Positions 1 through 5,036 of a stretch of DNA of 5,186 nt are shown in pieces. Source of the stretch: Methanosalsum sp. GTDB lineage: Archaea > Halobacteriota > Methanosarcinia > Methanosarcinales > Methanosarcinaceae. Location: NCBI GenBank assembly GCA_007127385.1, contig SKZM01000203.1, forward strand, positions 1 to 5,186. The letters are read 5' to 3'. The position numbers and the translations under genes are program-made. The notes beneath the pieces were generated by a model. It saw only the letters and a program-made list of their open reading frames with translations, had not been told where the DNA came from and did not search any database. Position 1 is the first letter of the stretch; every line of letters starts with the position of its first letter.

Positions 1-473
1 GTCTGATTGCACTGATGATGATACTGCCTGTTGTTTATTTGCTCTACAGGTATCCCGGCCAGGTTCTTTATGTGGTGCCCTCTCCCTGGTTCTGGTTAAT
101 GGTTACAGGTCAGGTGATTGCTGCGGTGATTGCGCCCAGGGCCTTTATGGATGCACCCCAGAGGTTCAGGATACGTTCCCAGCTAGCTGTACCAGGAACA
201 GCTGATGCAGGTGAACTGAACATTCGGGGAATATACAAATGGGTAAGAGATCCTTTTTTACTCTCCGGCCTGGTCATATTGTGGCTTACTCCATTCATGA
301 CGGTAAATCTGCTTGTACTATACATTTTTGCGAGCATATACCTGTATATCGGGTCCCTGCACTGGGAAAGAAGGCTGGTGTCACAGTTTGGTGAAGAATA
401 CATAAAGTATCAGAAAGAGGTTCACAGGATAATCCCTGGGAGGGGGTATAAGGGAGATGCCCGGAATATCTGA
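1..473 (+). CDS. Isoprenylcysteine methyltransferase/NnrU-like integral membrane protein (5' end missing)
   Basis: The reading frame is open to the left edge (codon phase starts at base 3), so the ATG at 15 is probably internal and the true start lies outside. Numbering from the ATG at 15, hydrophobic membrane segments lie at about residues 1-12, 25-42 and 81-115. The family signature follows: G-I-Y-K-W-V-R-D-P (72-80) and, near the C-terminus, E-R-R-L-V-S-Q-F-G-E-E-Y-I-K-Y (118-132) before an I-I-P-G tail. In this superfamily the R-H-P and E-E/R elements help bind S-adenosylmethionine at the membrane face, so a lipid- or small-molecule methyltransferase role is likely. The substrate cannot be read from the sequence. 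The usual His of R-H-P is Asp here, so catalysis is uncertain. It is separated by 332 bases from rps13 and is probably a separate transcription unit. I am confident of the superfamily but not of the function. Confidence 0.75.
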   Translation, partial: LIALMMILPVVYLLYRYPGQVLYVVPSPWFWLMVTGQVIAAVIAPRAFMDAPQRFRIRSQLAVPGTADAGELNIRGIYKWVRDPFLLSGLVILWLTPFMTVNLLVLYIFASIYLYIGSLHWERRLVSQFGEEYIKYQKEVHRIIPGRGYKGDARNI

Positions 474-599
474 ACAGTATCGTCTGACTGGGTCGATGAC
501 TGAATATATTCTTAAACCGGTCTGCAGACAAAACTAAGGATACTGCTGAATGAGTTCTAAACCTAATTTGCATCTATAGTTAATGAAAATTCCACAAAT

Positions 600-627
600 A
601 AAGTTATATATAACTTATATTATATAC
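600..627 (+). promoter_or_regulatory. Candidate distal TATA region with 16-bp palindrome
   Basis: Bases 601-616 form the perfect palindrome AAGTTATATATAACTT, followed by a second run of TATA-like bases to about 627. Archaeal TATA boxes sit roughly 25-30 bases before the start of transcription, so this box would start RNA near 632-640 and give a leader of about 170 bases for rps13. The palindrome could also be a dimeric regulator site, or simply a symmetric TATA box. No start site can be proved from sequence. Confidence 0.35.
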
Positions 628-678
628 AGCGAAGCTATTACGTTCAATAAAATATCTGGATTAGTTTCTGGTATAATG

Positions 679-690
679 AATATATTTATG
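679..690 (+). promoter_or_regulatory. Candidate proximal TATA box for the rps13 operon
   Basis: The A+T block around AATATATTTATG resembles an archaeal TATA box. At the usual spacing transcription would begin near 706-713, just before the first leader hairpin (726-739), giving a leader of about 95 bases. This fits the structured region better than the upstream box, but the local sequence is A+T rich and several boxes are possible. Confidence 0.4.
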
Positions 691-725
691 TAACATTATA
701 TTGGAAGATACATTTGTAATCTCAG

Positions 726-788
726 AGCCTTTATTGGCTGTGCTGGAATCATGTGGATTTCAGGGCTACGGGATGTGTGATTACATCC
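726..788 (+). promoter_or_regulatory. Structured leader: three consecutive hairpins upstream of rps13
   Basis: Three stem-loops can be drawn. The first is short: AGCC 726-729 pairs with GGCT 736-739. The second is strong: CTGGAATC 743-750 pairs with GATTTCAG 756-763 (8 pairs including one G-U, loop of 5). The third pairs GGATGT 771-776 with ACATCC 783-788, plus an inner G-U pair, and ends two bases before the SD at 791. The position suggests control of translation initiation or feedback by a ribosomal protein. In bacteria, S4 represses the equivalent alpha operon through its leader. No equivalent for this archaeal operon is known to me, so the role is inference. Confidence 0.4.
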
Positions 789-790
789 TT

Positions 791-797
791 AAGGAGG
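791..797 (+). promoter_or_regulatory. Strong Shine-Dalgarno site of rps13
   Basis: AAGGAGG lies 8 bases before the ATG at 806 and matches the complement of the archaeal 16S rRNA 3' end. It fixes the rps13 start. It lies immediately after the third leader hairpin and overlaps the palindrome TCCTTAAGGA (786-795). Confidence 0.85.
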
Positions 798-805
798 AAA
801 ATTAA

Positions 806-1252
806 ATGGCAAATGAAGAAATGAGACATTTAGTTCGTATCATGAATACTGACCTGCAGGGTGGTCAGCCTGTGCAGTATGCACTTACAGGTATTCGTGG
901 AATAGGAAGGCGTACTGCAAGGATTCTGACCGAATGTGCAGGTGTGGATCCTACAGTTATGATAGGATATTTATCTGATGAAGATGTGCAAAAACTCAAC
1001 AAAATCATCAATGATTTTGAACAGAACATGCCCTCATGGATGCTGAATCGTCAGAAAGATCCTGTTACAGGTGATGATAAACACCTTCTGGGCCAGGATA
1101 TCATATTAACGGTACGTGAAGATATCAATACCCTCAAGAAAGTAAGGGCCTACCGTGGAATACGCCATGAGAGAGGTCTTAAGGTCAGGGGACAGAGAAC
1201 GAAGTCTACTGGAAGGGGTAGCACTACAGTTGGCGTAAGCAAAAAGAAATGA
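806..1252 (+). CDS. rps13: 30S ribosomal protein S13 (uS13)
   Basis: This 148-residue protein is a component of the head of the small ribosomal subunit, where S13 contacts tRNA and the large subunit (bridge B1). The N-terminal part contains the helix-hairpin-helix-like stretch [13 protein letters not shown] (27-39). The C-terminal S13 signature is [17 protein letters not shown] (116-132), followed by a basic Lys-rich tail. The length is normal for archaeal S13, longer than the bacterial form. The start is set by AAGGAGG 8 bases upstream. It is the first gene of the rps13-rps4-rps11-rpoD cluster, and its stop codon is 12 bases before the rps4 start, so co-transcription is very likely. The leader in front of it is structured and may regulate the whole cluster. 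Confidence 0.97.
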   Translation: MANEEMRHLVRIMNTDLQGGQPVQYALTGIRGIGRRTARILTECAGVDPTVMIGYLSDEDVQKLNKIINDFEQNMPSWMLNRQKDPVTGDDKHLLGQDIILTVREDINTLKKVRAYRGIRHERGLKVRGQRTKSTGRGSTTVGVSKKK

Positions 1253-1264
1253 AGGTGATTTGAC

Positions 1265-1819
1265 ATGGTATACCCTGGTAAAAAGAGAAAAAGTTTTGAT
1301 ACTCCGAAACACCCATGGCAGGCCGCCAGAATGGCCACTGAAGTTGAGTTAATCACAAGGTACGGACTGCGTAACAGAAAAGAACTGTGGAAGGCTCAAA
1401 GTATTCTGAGGCGGTACAGGGCAGATGCTCGAAAACTCCTGGCAGAATCTGCTGAGGCAGAACTCTCCGGCCATCTAAAAACTGAAGCAGATCAAATTCT
1501 TAATAGGCTGATCAGATACTCCATCCTCAAACCCGATTCAAAGATTGATGATATTCTTGCTCTGGATACTGATGTTATCCTGGAACGAAGGTTGCAGACA
1601 CAGGTTCACAGACTGGGACTTGCACTGACTATGAAGCAGGCGAGACAATTCATCACTCACGGACACATTGCTATAGATGGAAACAGAATGACCATTCCTG
1701 GAAAATTCGTATCCAAAGATGAAGAGATGAGAATCGGATACTATGGTACTTCTCCGTTGAACAATGAATCCCATCCAGAAAGGCCCGGACAGATCGCATC
1801 ATCCATTGTGAATGAATAA
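1265..1819 (+). CDS. rps4: 30S ribosomal protein S4 (uS4)
   Basis: This 184-residue archaeal S4 is an early 16S rRNA-binding protein that nucleates assembly of the small-subunit body. The N-terminus has the archaeal/eukaryotic pattern [10 protein letters not shown] followed by T-P-K-H-P-W, with no zinc-type cysteines. The S4 RNA-binding domain spans about 107-160 and shows [30 protein letters not shown] and I-G-Y-Y. The start ATG at 1265 is preceded by GGTGA (1254-1258), a moderate SD that begins two bases after the rps13 stop. Its stop TAA (1817-1819) overlaps the SD of rps11, suggesting translational coupling. S4 before S11 is the archaeal gene order. In bacteria S4 is the repressor of the corresponding operon; whether it acts on the leader here is unknown. 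Confidence 0.96.
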   Translation: MVYPGKKRKSFDTPKHPWQAARMATEVELITRYGLRNRKELWKAQSILRRYRADARKLLAESAEAELSGHLKTEADQILNRLIRYSILKPDSKIDDILALDTDVILERRLQTQVHRLGLALTMKQARQFITHGHIAIDGNRMTIPGKFVSKDEEMRIGYYGTSPLNNESHPERPGQIASSIVNE

Positions 1820-1824
1820 GGAGG
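1818..1824 (+). promoter_or_regulatory. Shine-Dalgarno site that decides the rps11 start
   Basis: AAGGAGG begins inside the rps4 stop codon and ends 8 bases before the ATG at 1833. An in-frame ATG at 1812 would place this site inside the coding region, so 1833 is the better start. The overlap with the rps4 stop suggests that ribosomes finishing S4 reinitiate on S11. Confidence 0.85.
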
Positions 1825-1832
1825 ATATATCA

Positions 1833-2213
1833 ATGACAAATGGAACATGGGGAGTAGCCCACATTAACAGTTCTTTTAACAATACTATCATAACAGTAAC
1901 TGATCTCACCGGTGCAGAAACAATCGCAAAAGCCTCCGGTGGTATGCTTGTAAAAGCTGCAAGAGATGAAAGTTCACCATATACTGCAATGCAGATGGCA
2001 AGCCAGATAGCAGATATTCTCAAAGATAAAGGCATTGAAGGAGTACATATTAAGGTCAGAGCACCCGGTGGGAACAAACAAAGAAGTCCAGGTCCCGGTG
2101 CACAGGCTGCTATCAGGTCATTTGCAAGGGCCGGTATAAGGATTGGCAGGATCGAGGATGTAACTCCAGTACCTCATGACGGTACTCGTCCAAAAGGCGG
2201 AAGACGTGTATAA
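1833..2213 (+). CDS. rps11: 30S ribosomal protein S11 (uS11)
   Basis: This 126-residue protein sits on the small-subunit platform near the decoding site and mRNA exit. Family marks are [15 protein letters not shown] (6-20), T-D-L-T-G (23-27), [10 protein letters not shown] (47-56), the loop [15 protein letters not shown] (76-90), and the C-terminal [17 protein letters not shown] (109-125). The full length is present and matches archaeal S11. I chose the ATG at 1833 because of the SD at 1818-1824 and because archaeal S11 proteins begin only a few residues before the W-x-V-A-H-I motif. The stop lies within the palindrome TATAAATTTATA (2209-2220), 29 bases before rpoD. Confidence 0.97.
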   Translation: MTNGTWGVAHINSSFNNTIITVTDLTGAETIAKASGGMLVKAARDESSPYTAMQMASQIADILKDKGIEGVHIKVRAPGGNKQRSPGPGAQAAIRSFARAGIRIGRIEDVTPVPHDGTRPKGGRRV

Positions 2214-2222
2214 ATTTATAGT
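2209..2222 (+). promoter_or_regulatory. Possible internal TATA box for rpoD
   Basis: The perfect 12-bp palindrome TATAAATTTATA (2209-2220) spans the rps11 stop and contains a TTTATA box centred near 2217-2218. The usual archaeal spacing of about 26 bases puts the start of transcription at about 2243-2245, the rpoD start codon itself. With no good SD before rpoD, this would give a leaderless message. It is a prediction only; rpoD may be read solely from the upstream operon promoter. Confidence 0.35.
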
Positions 2223-2242
2223 TTAGAACAAAGCCTGGGTCT

Positions 2243-3037
2243 ATGACTATGAAAATTGATATTTTGGAACTATCTGAGAGAACTGCATCGTTTGTACTGT
2301 CAGATGCATCAGTAGCTTTTGCAAACGGGATCCGAAGAGCCATGCTTGCAGATGTTCCCACATTGGCAATAGATGAGGTGAACATTTACAACAACACTTC
2401 TGTGCTCTATGATGAACAGCTGGCCTTAAGGCTTGCCTTGATTCCTTTAACTGCAAACATGGATGATTATATTCCAATGAATGAATGCAACTGTGAAGAT
2501 GTATGTCCTGCGTGTGAGCTATCCCTTACATTAAGTGTTGAAGGTCCGAAGATGGTTTATTCTGGTGACTTTGTATCTGCTGATCCGGAGGTACGTCCTG
2601 CGGAGAGCAATATACCCATAATAGATCTAAAAGAAGGACAGAAGCTGTTCATTGAAGCACTGGCCCATGCAGGATATGGTAAAGATCATGCAAAGTGGCA
2701 GGCTGGTGTTGGATGTGGATACAAGAACTATCCGGTGGTATCCTTTACAAACTGTGATCAGTGCGGAACCTGCATTGAAGAATGTCCAAAAGAGATCATC
2801 AAGATGGGTCATGCAGGTGCGGAGATATCTTCCGAGGATATTTTAAGGTGCACTTTGTGCAAGACCTGTGCTGAAGTATGTGGGATAAATGCAGTTTCAG
2901 TCAGTCAGAGTGAAAGTTCTTTCATCTTCAATATGGAATCTGATGGATCATATACCTCTGAAGAGTTAATTATAAATGCAGGAAAAGCTATCAGAAAGAA
3001 AGCATCAGAAATGCAGGGCATATTAGAGTCTATGTAA
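2243..3037 (+). CDS. rpoD: DNA-directed RNA polymerase subunit D with two [4Fe-4S] cluster motifs
   Basis: Subunit D (264 residues) is the archaeal counterpart of Rpb3 and bacterial alpha. It pairs with subunit L as the platform on which RNA polymerase assembles. The N-terminal alpha-like part has F-A-N-G-I-R-R-A-M-L-A-D-V-P-T-L-A-I (26-43) and Y-D-E-Q-L-A-L-R-L-A-L-I-P-L (56-69), and the C-terminal dimerization part resumes after about 220. A ferredoxin-like domain is inserted between them with two complete ligand sets: Cys171/174/177/181 and Cys203/206/209/213. A further C-x-C-x3-C-x2-C group (82, 84, 88, 91) could hold metal. Two clusters in RpoD are known from Methanosarcina, where they support assembly. 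The start is either ATG 2243 (M-T-M-K) or ATG 2249. No strong SD is present, only GGGT at 2237-2240. I prefer 2243, as in relatives recalled from memory. It is the last gene before a terminator-like hairpin. Confidence 0.95.
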   Translation: MTMKIDILELSERTASFVLSDASVAFANGIRRAMLADVPTLAIDEVNIYNNTSVLYDEQLALRLALIPLTANMDDYIPMNECNCEDVCPACELSLTLSVEGPKMVYSGDFVSADPEVRPAESNIPIIDLKEGQKLFIEALAHAGYGKDHAKWQAGVGCGYKNYPVVSFTNCDQCGTCIEECPKEIIKMGHAGAEISSEDILRCTLCKTCAEVCGINAVSVSQSESSFIFNMESDGSYTSEELIINAGKAIRKKASEMQGILESM

Positions 3038-3044
3038 TAGGATA

Positions 3045-3075
3045 GATTCCACCTAACGTGGAATCATCTATTTTT
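3045..3075 (+). terminator. Hairpin plus T run ending the rps13-rpoD operon
   Basis: GATTCCAC (3045-3052) pairs perfectly with GTGGAATC (3058-3065) around the loop CTAAC. Five T's follow at 3071-3075. An alternative pairing extends the base with TAGA (3043-3046) and TCTA (3067-3070). It starts 7 bases after the rpoD stop. Archaeal termination depends mainly on T-runs, so both parts fit an operon end. This supports the tRNA downstream being a separate unit. Confidence 0.65.
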
Positions 3076-3101
3076 GAAAAACTGCTCTGTAACACTTTCG
3101 T

Positions 3102-3113
3102 AAACTTTATAAC
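3102..3113 (+). promoter_or_regulatory. TATA box of the tRNA-Leu gene
   Basis: AAACTTTATAAC contains a TTTATA core centred near 3108-3109, which predicts transcription from about 3135, some 10 bases before the mature tRNA. The box fits the archaeal consensus and lies after the upstream terminator. Confidence 0.55.
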
Positions 3114-3144
3114 TAAAAAGCAAGATTGTACCATCATTCATTAT

Positions 3145-3229
3145 GCGAGGGTTGCCCAGCCAGGTCAAAGGCGCTAGGTTGAGGGCCTAGTCTTGTAGAA
3201 GTTCGTGAGTTCGAATCTCACCCCTCGCA
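3145..3229 (+). tRNA. tRNA-Leu, anticodon GAG
   Basis: A full cloverleaf can be drawn. The acceptor stem GCGAGGG (3145-3151) pairs with CCCTCGC (3222-3228), with discriminator A at 3229. The D stem is GCC (3154-3156) with GGC (3170-3172). The anticodon stem CTAGG (3174-3178) pairs with CCTAG (3186-3190) around the loop TTGAGGG, giving anticodon GAG at 3181-3183 for CUC/CUU leucine codons. A long variable arm (3191-3204) marks class II. The T stem GTGAG (3205-3209) pairs with CTCAC (3217-3221), with loop TTCGAAT. CCA is not encoded, as in many archaeal tRNAs, so it must be added after transcription. No intron is present. Confidence 0.97.
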
Positions 3230-3240
3230 CTTGTTTTTTG
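3230..3240 (+). terminator. T-run terminator of tRNA-Leu
   Basis: Six T's at 3234-3239 follow the mature 3' end by 4 bases, without a preceding hairpin other than the tRNA itself. This is typical of archaeal tRNA termination. A second T6 run at 3283-3288 could act as a backup. Confidence 0.6.
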
Positions 3241-3438
3241 AGATATAAGTGACACGAAAAAGAAACTAATTTATAAATTTACTTTTTTCTGAAAATAGTT
3301 AATTTTTGTTGTATAAAGTATGTTATCAAAATGGACATTATATCAACCTCCAAAGAAAAGCTATATCTGTTATAATTATCATAAAAGATATGAAATCAAT
3401 AATTCATTATTTGTGCTATATGTATAAGGGGAGATACA
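3241..3438 (+). promoter_or_regulatory. A+T-rich spacer with promoter candidates for the transporter gene
   Basis: This stretch of about 200 bases has no gene. It contains the palindrome AATTTATAAATT (3268-3279), a T6 run (3283-3288), and TATA-like boxes near 3360-3367, 3369-3377 and 3415-3426. The box near 3360 would start RNA around 3385-3392, leaving a leader of about 50 bases that includes the SD-like AAGGGGAG (3426-3433). The sequence is so A+T rich that no single box can be preferred firmly. Confidence 0.35.
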
Positions 3439-4527
3439 GTGGGTACAATGGAACGTTCCAGTAGAATGTGGCAGGCGATAATTCTTCTTGTTATCTTGAC
3501 AAGCGTACTTGCTTATGCATTGTACCCATATATAAATGCCTTCTTAACCGCATTCATACTTTATGTAATATTCAAACCGCTCCATAGGTTTTTGACAATA
3601 GATCACAGGATTAGATCAGATATTTCTGCAATCATTGTTTTAATTGTATCTGCTCTTATCATCCTGGTCCCTGTACACATCTTGATGGCTCTGGTCTATT
3701 TGCAAATACAGTCTTTGTTCTCAGATCCTACCTGGGTGTTTTCGTATATTGAGATGGCTACCCGTTATATCCATATAATTGAAAGCATCGTACTTCCATT
3801 TGAGATTGATCTGGAACTTGAAAACCGGTTTATGGAGTTCTTTTCCACTCTTGCTAATCATATAAGTCGTGCAGCTGTAGACGCATTGTCTGCAATAAGC
3901 CAGATACTGATAGAGATTGTCATAATGTACTTTTTGTTTTTTTATCTCCTGATTGGAGATAAGTCGAAATTTGCGCAGGGTTTTAGAGGCGCTATTCCTT
4001 TTAACGAGGATAATACAAAAAAATTACTTGACAAGTTCAGTTCCCTTGTAAAGACAATTCTTTTTAGCTCAGGTATAATTGCATTTATACAGGGGGCCAT
4101 ATTGACTATAACATTCCTTCTTCTTGGTATTGAAGGTGCTTTCTTCTGGGGTTTTGTAACCCTTATCCTTTCCTTCCTCCCGATGGTTGGTCCACCTGTT
4201 ATATGGGTGCCGACTCTTGCATTACAGTTGATACAGGGTGATTATTTCATTGCAGTCGGGGTGCTCATAGGTGGAATTATACACACACTGGTAGATGAGG
4301 TTCTTCGACCACTTGTTCAAAAAAGGGTAGGACAGATACATCCTCTTGTTACCATTGTAGGTGTTTTAACAGGCTTGAAACTTTTTGGCTTACTGGGGAT
4401 AATCTTGGGACCTTTACTGATCTCATATGTCCTGCTTATAGCTTTAATGGTAAATGATGAATACCTGTCAGGCCCGGATAGCAGCAAATATGAGCAGCTA
4501 ATATGTGAATTTATCAAAAAGGACTGA
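3439..4527 (+). CDS. AI-2E family transporter (PerM/YdiK-type membrane protein)
   Basis: This is a 362-residue polytopic membrane protein of usual family length. Hydrophobic segments lie at about 11-30, 32-46, 62-90, 152-172, 207-230, 234-262, 267-285 and 303-337. A polar, membrane-lateral stretch (about 91-150) sits between the third and fourth. The conserved core is clear: F-F-W-G (235-238), S-F-L-P-M-V-G-P-P (245-253), V-D-E-V-L-R-P-L-V (285-293), and H-P-L-V-T-I-V-G-V-L-T-G-L (301-313) followed by F-G-L-L-G-I-I-L-G-P-L-L (316-327). Family members have been linked to autoinducer-2 export or Na+/H+ exchange, but the substrate here is unknown. The GTG at 3439 is preferred because GGAG (3430-3433) is 5 bases before it, while the in-frame ATG at 3448 is 14 bases away. 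It stands alone, with tRNA-Leu upstream and no gene close behind. Confidence 0.9.
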   Translation: MGTMERSSRMWQAIILLVILTSVLAYALYPYINAFLTAFILYVIFKPLHRFLTIDHRIRSDISAIIVLIVSALIILVPVHILMALVYLQIQSLFSDPTWVFSYIEMATRYIHIIESIVLPFEIDLELENRFMEFFSTLANHISRAAVDALSAISQILIEIVIMYFLFFYLLIGDKSKFAQGFRGAIPFNEDNTKKLLDKFSSLVKTILFSSGIIAFIQGAILTITFLLLGIEGAFFWGFVTLILSFLPMVGPPVIWVPTLALQLIQGDYFIAVGVLIGGIIHTLVDEVLRPLVQKRVGQIHPLVTIVGVLTGLKLFGLLGIILGPLLISYVLLIALMVNDEYLSGPDSSKYEQLICEFIKKD

Positions 4528-4590
4528 CTATAATTCCTGTATACACCCTATACTATGAAGGAGATGTTGTTTATTGGTCATCGGTTAAGA
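4528..4590 (+). other. Short spacer after the transporter
   Basis: A small inverted repeat, GTATA (4539-4543) and TATAC (4549-4553) around CACCC, could fold in the transcript, but no T-run follows. A 44-codon frame starting at ATG 4555 runs into the following region and has no family resemblance. I see no gene here. Confidence 0.3.
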
Positions 4591-4647
4591 AGGCTTTTTC
4601 ACCTGATAGCTATTGATTCTGTACTAAATATCTGCCGTAAATTTTGG

Positions 4648-4909
4648 TCAATTTTTCATGAAACCAATACCATTTCCTGCATATGCTAGGTTCACATTCT
4701 TTCGAACGCTTATATACATTAAGATAATGGGTATAATTATCTTCTTAGCCGGTAACACATGGTTGAGTTCCAAAAGCACAAAAGGAACAATGGGCTTGGC
4801 ATTCTGTTTCATGTAATACAAAGTACCTTTTGGAAACCCAATATCTTTCCATTTGTTGCTAGCATTAAGATTTGAAACTATCCGCTACATTGGAAATACT
4901 GACAGTCAT
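4648..4909 (-). pseudogene. Broken antisense reading frame, possible transposase or DNA-binding gene remnant
   Basis: Read on the minus strand, ATG 4909-4907 gives M-T-V-S-I-S-N-V-A-D-S-F-K-S and stops at 4867-4865. A different frame, open from 4884 to the stop at 4650-4648, continues with N-K-W-K-D-I-G-F-P-K-G-T-L-Y-Y-M-K-Q-N-A (around 4857-4798), which looks like real protein. A single frameshift near 4867-4872 would join the two. The G-F-x-K-G-T-L-x-Y stretch resembles a helix-turn-helix-type segment. I have a weak recollection of similar tails in transposases and in some archaeal Cas1 proteins, but cannot decide. No intact gene remains. Confidence 0.25.
4768..4835 (+). repeat. 9-bp inverted repeat with 50-base spacer
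   Basis: TTCCAAAAG (4768-4776) and CTTTTGGAA (4827-4835) are exact complements. They lie within the candidate mobile element and downstream of a TATA-like box at 4709-4717 (CTTATATAC), so a plus-strand RNA starting near 4740 could fold here. No function is evident. Confidence 0.25.
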
Positions 4910-4923
4910 TCTTGAAAAAGCCT

Positions 4924-5036
4924 AATATCGACATAATCTTAAATTCTAACAGGAGATATTCTCATCAAAGAAAATGAATATGTAAGTTGGGAAATAACCA
5001 AAAACAGAATAAACTATGAATCGCAAATTAGAGTGC
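4924..5036 (+). other. Spacer with possible promoter of the rhodanese gene
   Basis: No gene is visible. A weak TATA-like block, GAATATGT (4976-4983), would start RNA near 5006, a short distance before either candidate start codon (5016 or 5037). No good Shine-Dalgarno sequence is present in front of either. Confidence 0.25.

Larger units (their letters stand above)
474..805 (+). other. Non-coding interval upstream of rps13 holding promoter and leader
   Basis: No convincing gene is visible in these 332 bases on either strand. The first part carries short palindromes, GAATATATTC (502-511) and GTCTGCAGAC (520-529), with no evident T-run terminator for the upstream gene. From about 590 to 710 it becomes strongly A+T rich with several TATA-like boxes, including a 16-bp palindrome at 601-616. 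From about 726 to 790 it contains consecutive hairpins, then a strong SD. The most economical reading is promoter followed by a structured 5' untranslated leader for the ribosomal protein operon. Confidence 0.6.
4591..4923. mobile_element. Putative MITE or decayed insertion sequence bounded by 11-bp inverted repeats
   Basis: AGGCTTTTTCA at 4591-4601 and its exact complement TGAAAAAGCCT at 4913-4923 enclose 333 bases. The terminal sequence resembles ends of the GGCTTTTTCA kind found in several DDE-type IS families, an impression from memory. On the minus strand an ATG at 4909-4907 lies 14 bases inside the right end, as a transposase start often does, and a broken frame follows. I see no clear target-site duplication; the flanks are GTTAAGA on the left and AATATCG on the right. 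It could also be two unrelated repeats in A+T-rich DNA. Confidence 0.4.

Noticed and set aside
110..573. Minus-strand open frames opposite the methyltransferase gene
   Set aside because: They are antisense to a clearly coding plus-strand frame, have no SD and no family resemblance.
786..795. Palindrome TCCTTAAGGA overlapping the rps13 SD
   Set aside because: It cannot form a hairpin because it has no loop, and the AAGGA half is explained by the SD. It is most likely a by-product of the hairpin arm meeting the SD.
1812..1832. Earlier in-frame ATG for rps11 adding seven residues
   Set aside because: The strong SD AAGGAGG (1818-1824) would fall inside the coding region, and archaeal S11 proteins begin only a few residues before W-x-V-A-H-I. 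ATG 1833 is at the right distance.
2113..2846. Other open frames overlapping rps11 and rpoD on both strands (for example 2652-2846 plus, 2113-2385 minus)
   Set aside because: They are out of frame with strongly conserved proteins and show no recognisable motif of their own.
3216..3438. att-like repeat of the tRNA-Leu 3' end within the window
   Set aside because: I found no second copy of the tRNA 3' sequence downstream. Any att site would have to lie beyond 5186.
4555..4689. 44-codon plus-strand frame starting at ATG 4555
   Set aside because: It lacks a proper SD, crosses the left inverted repeat of the candidate element, and the translation resembles nothing I know.
4759..4875. 38-codon plus-strand frame starting at ATG 4759 behind a TATA-like box
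   Set aside because: It has no SD and lies opposite the more protein-like minus-strand remnant; its translation shows no motif.
4528..5036. CRISPR array or tandem repeat in the gene-poor region
   Set aside because: No regularly spaced direct repeats are visible; only the single inverted repeat pairs noted were found.
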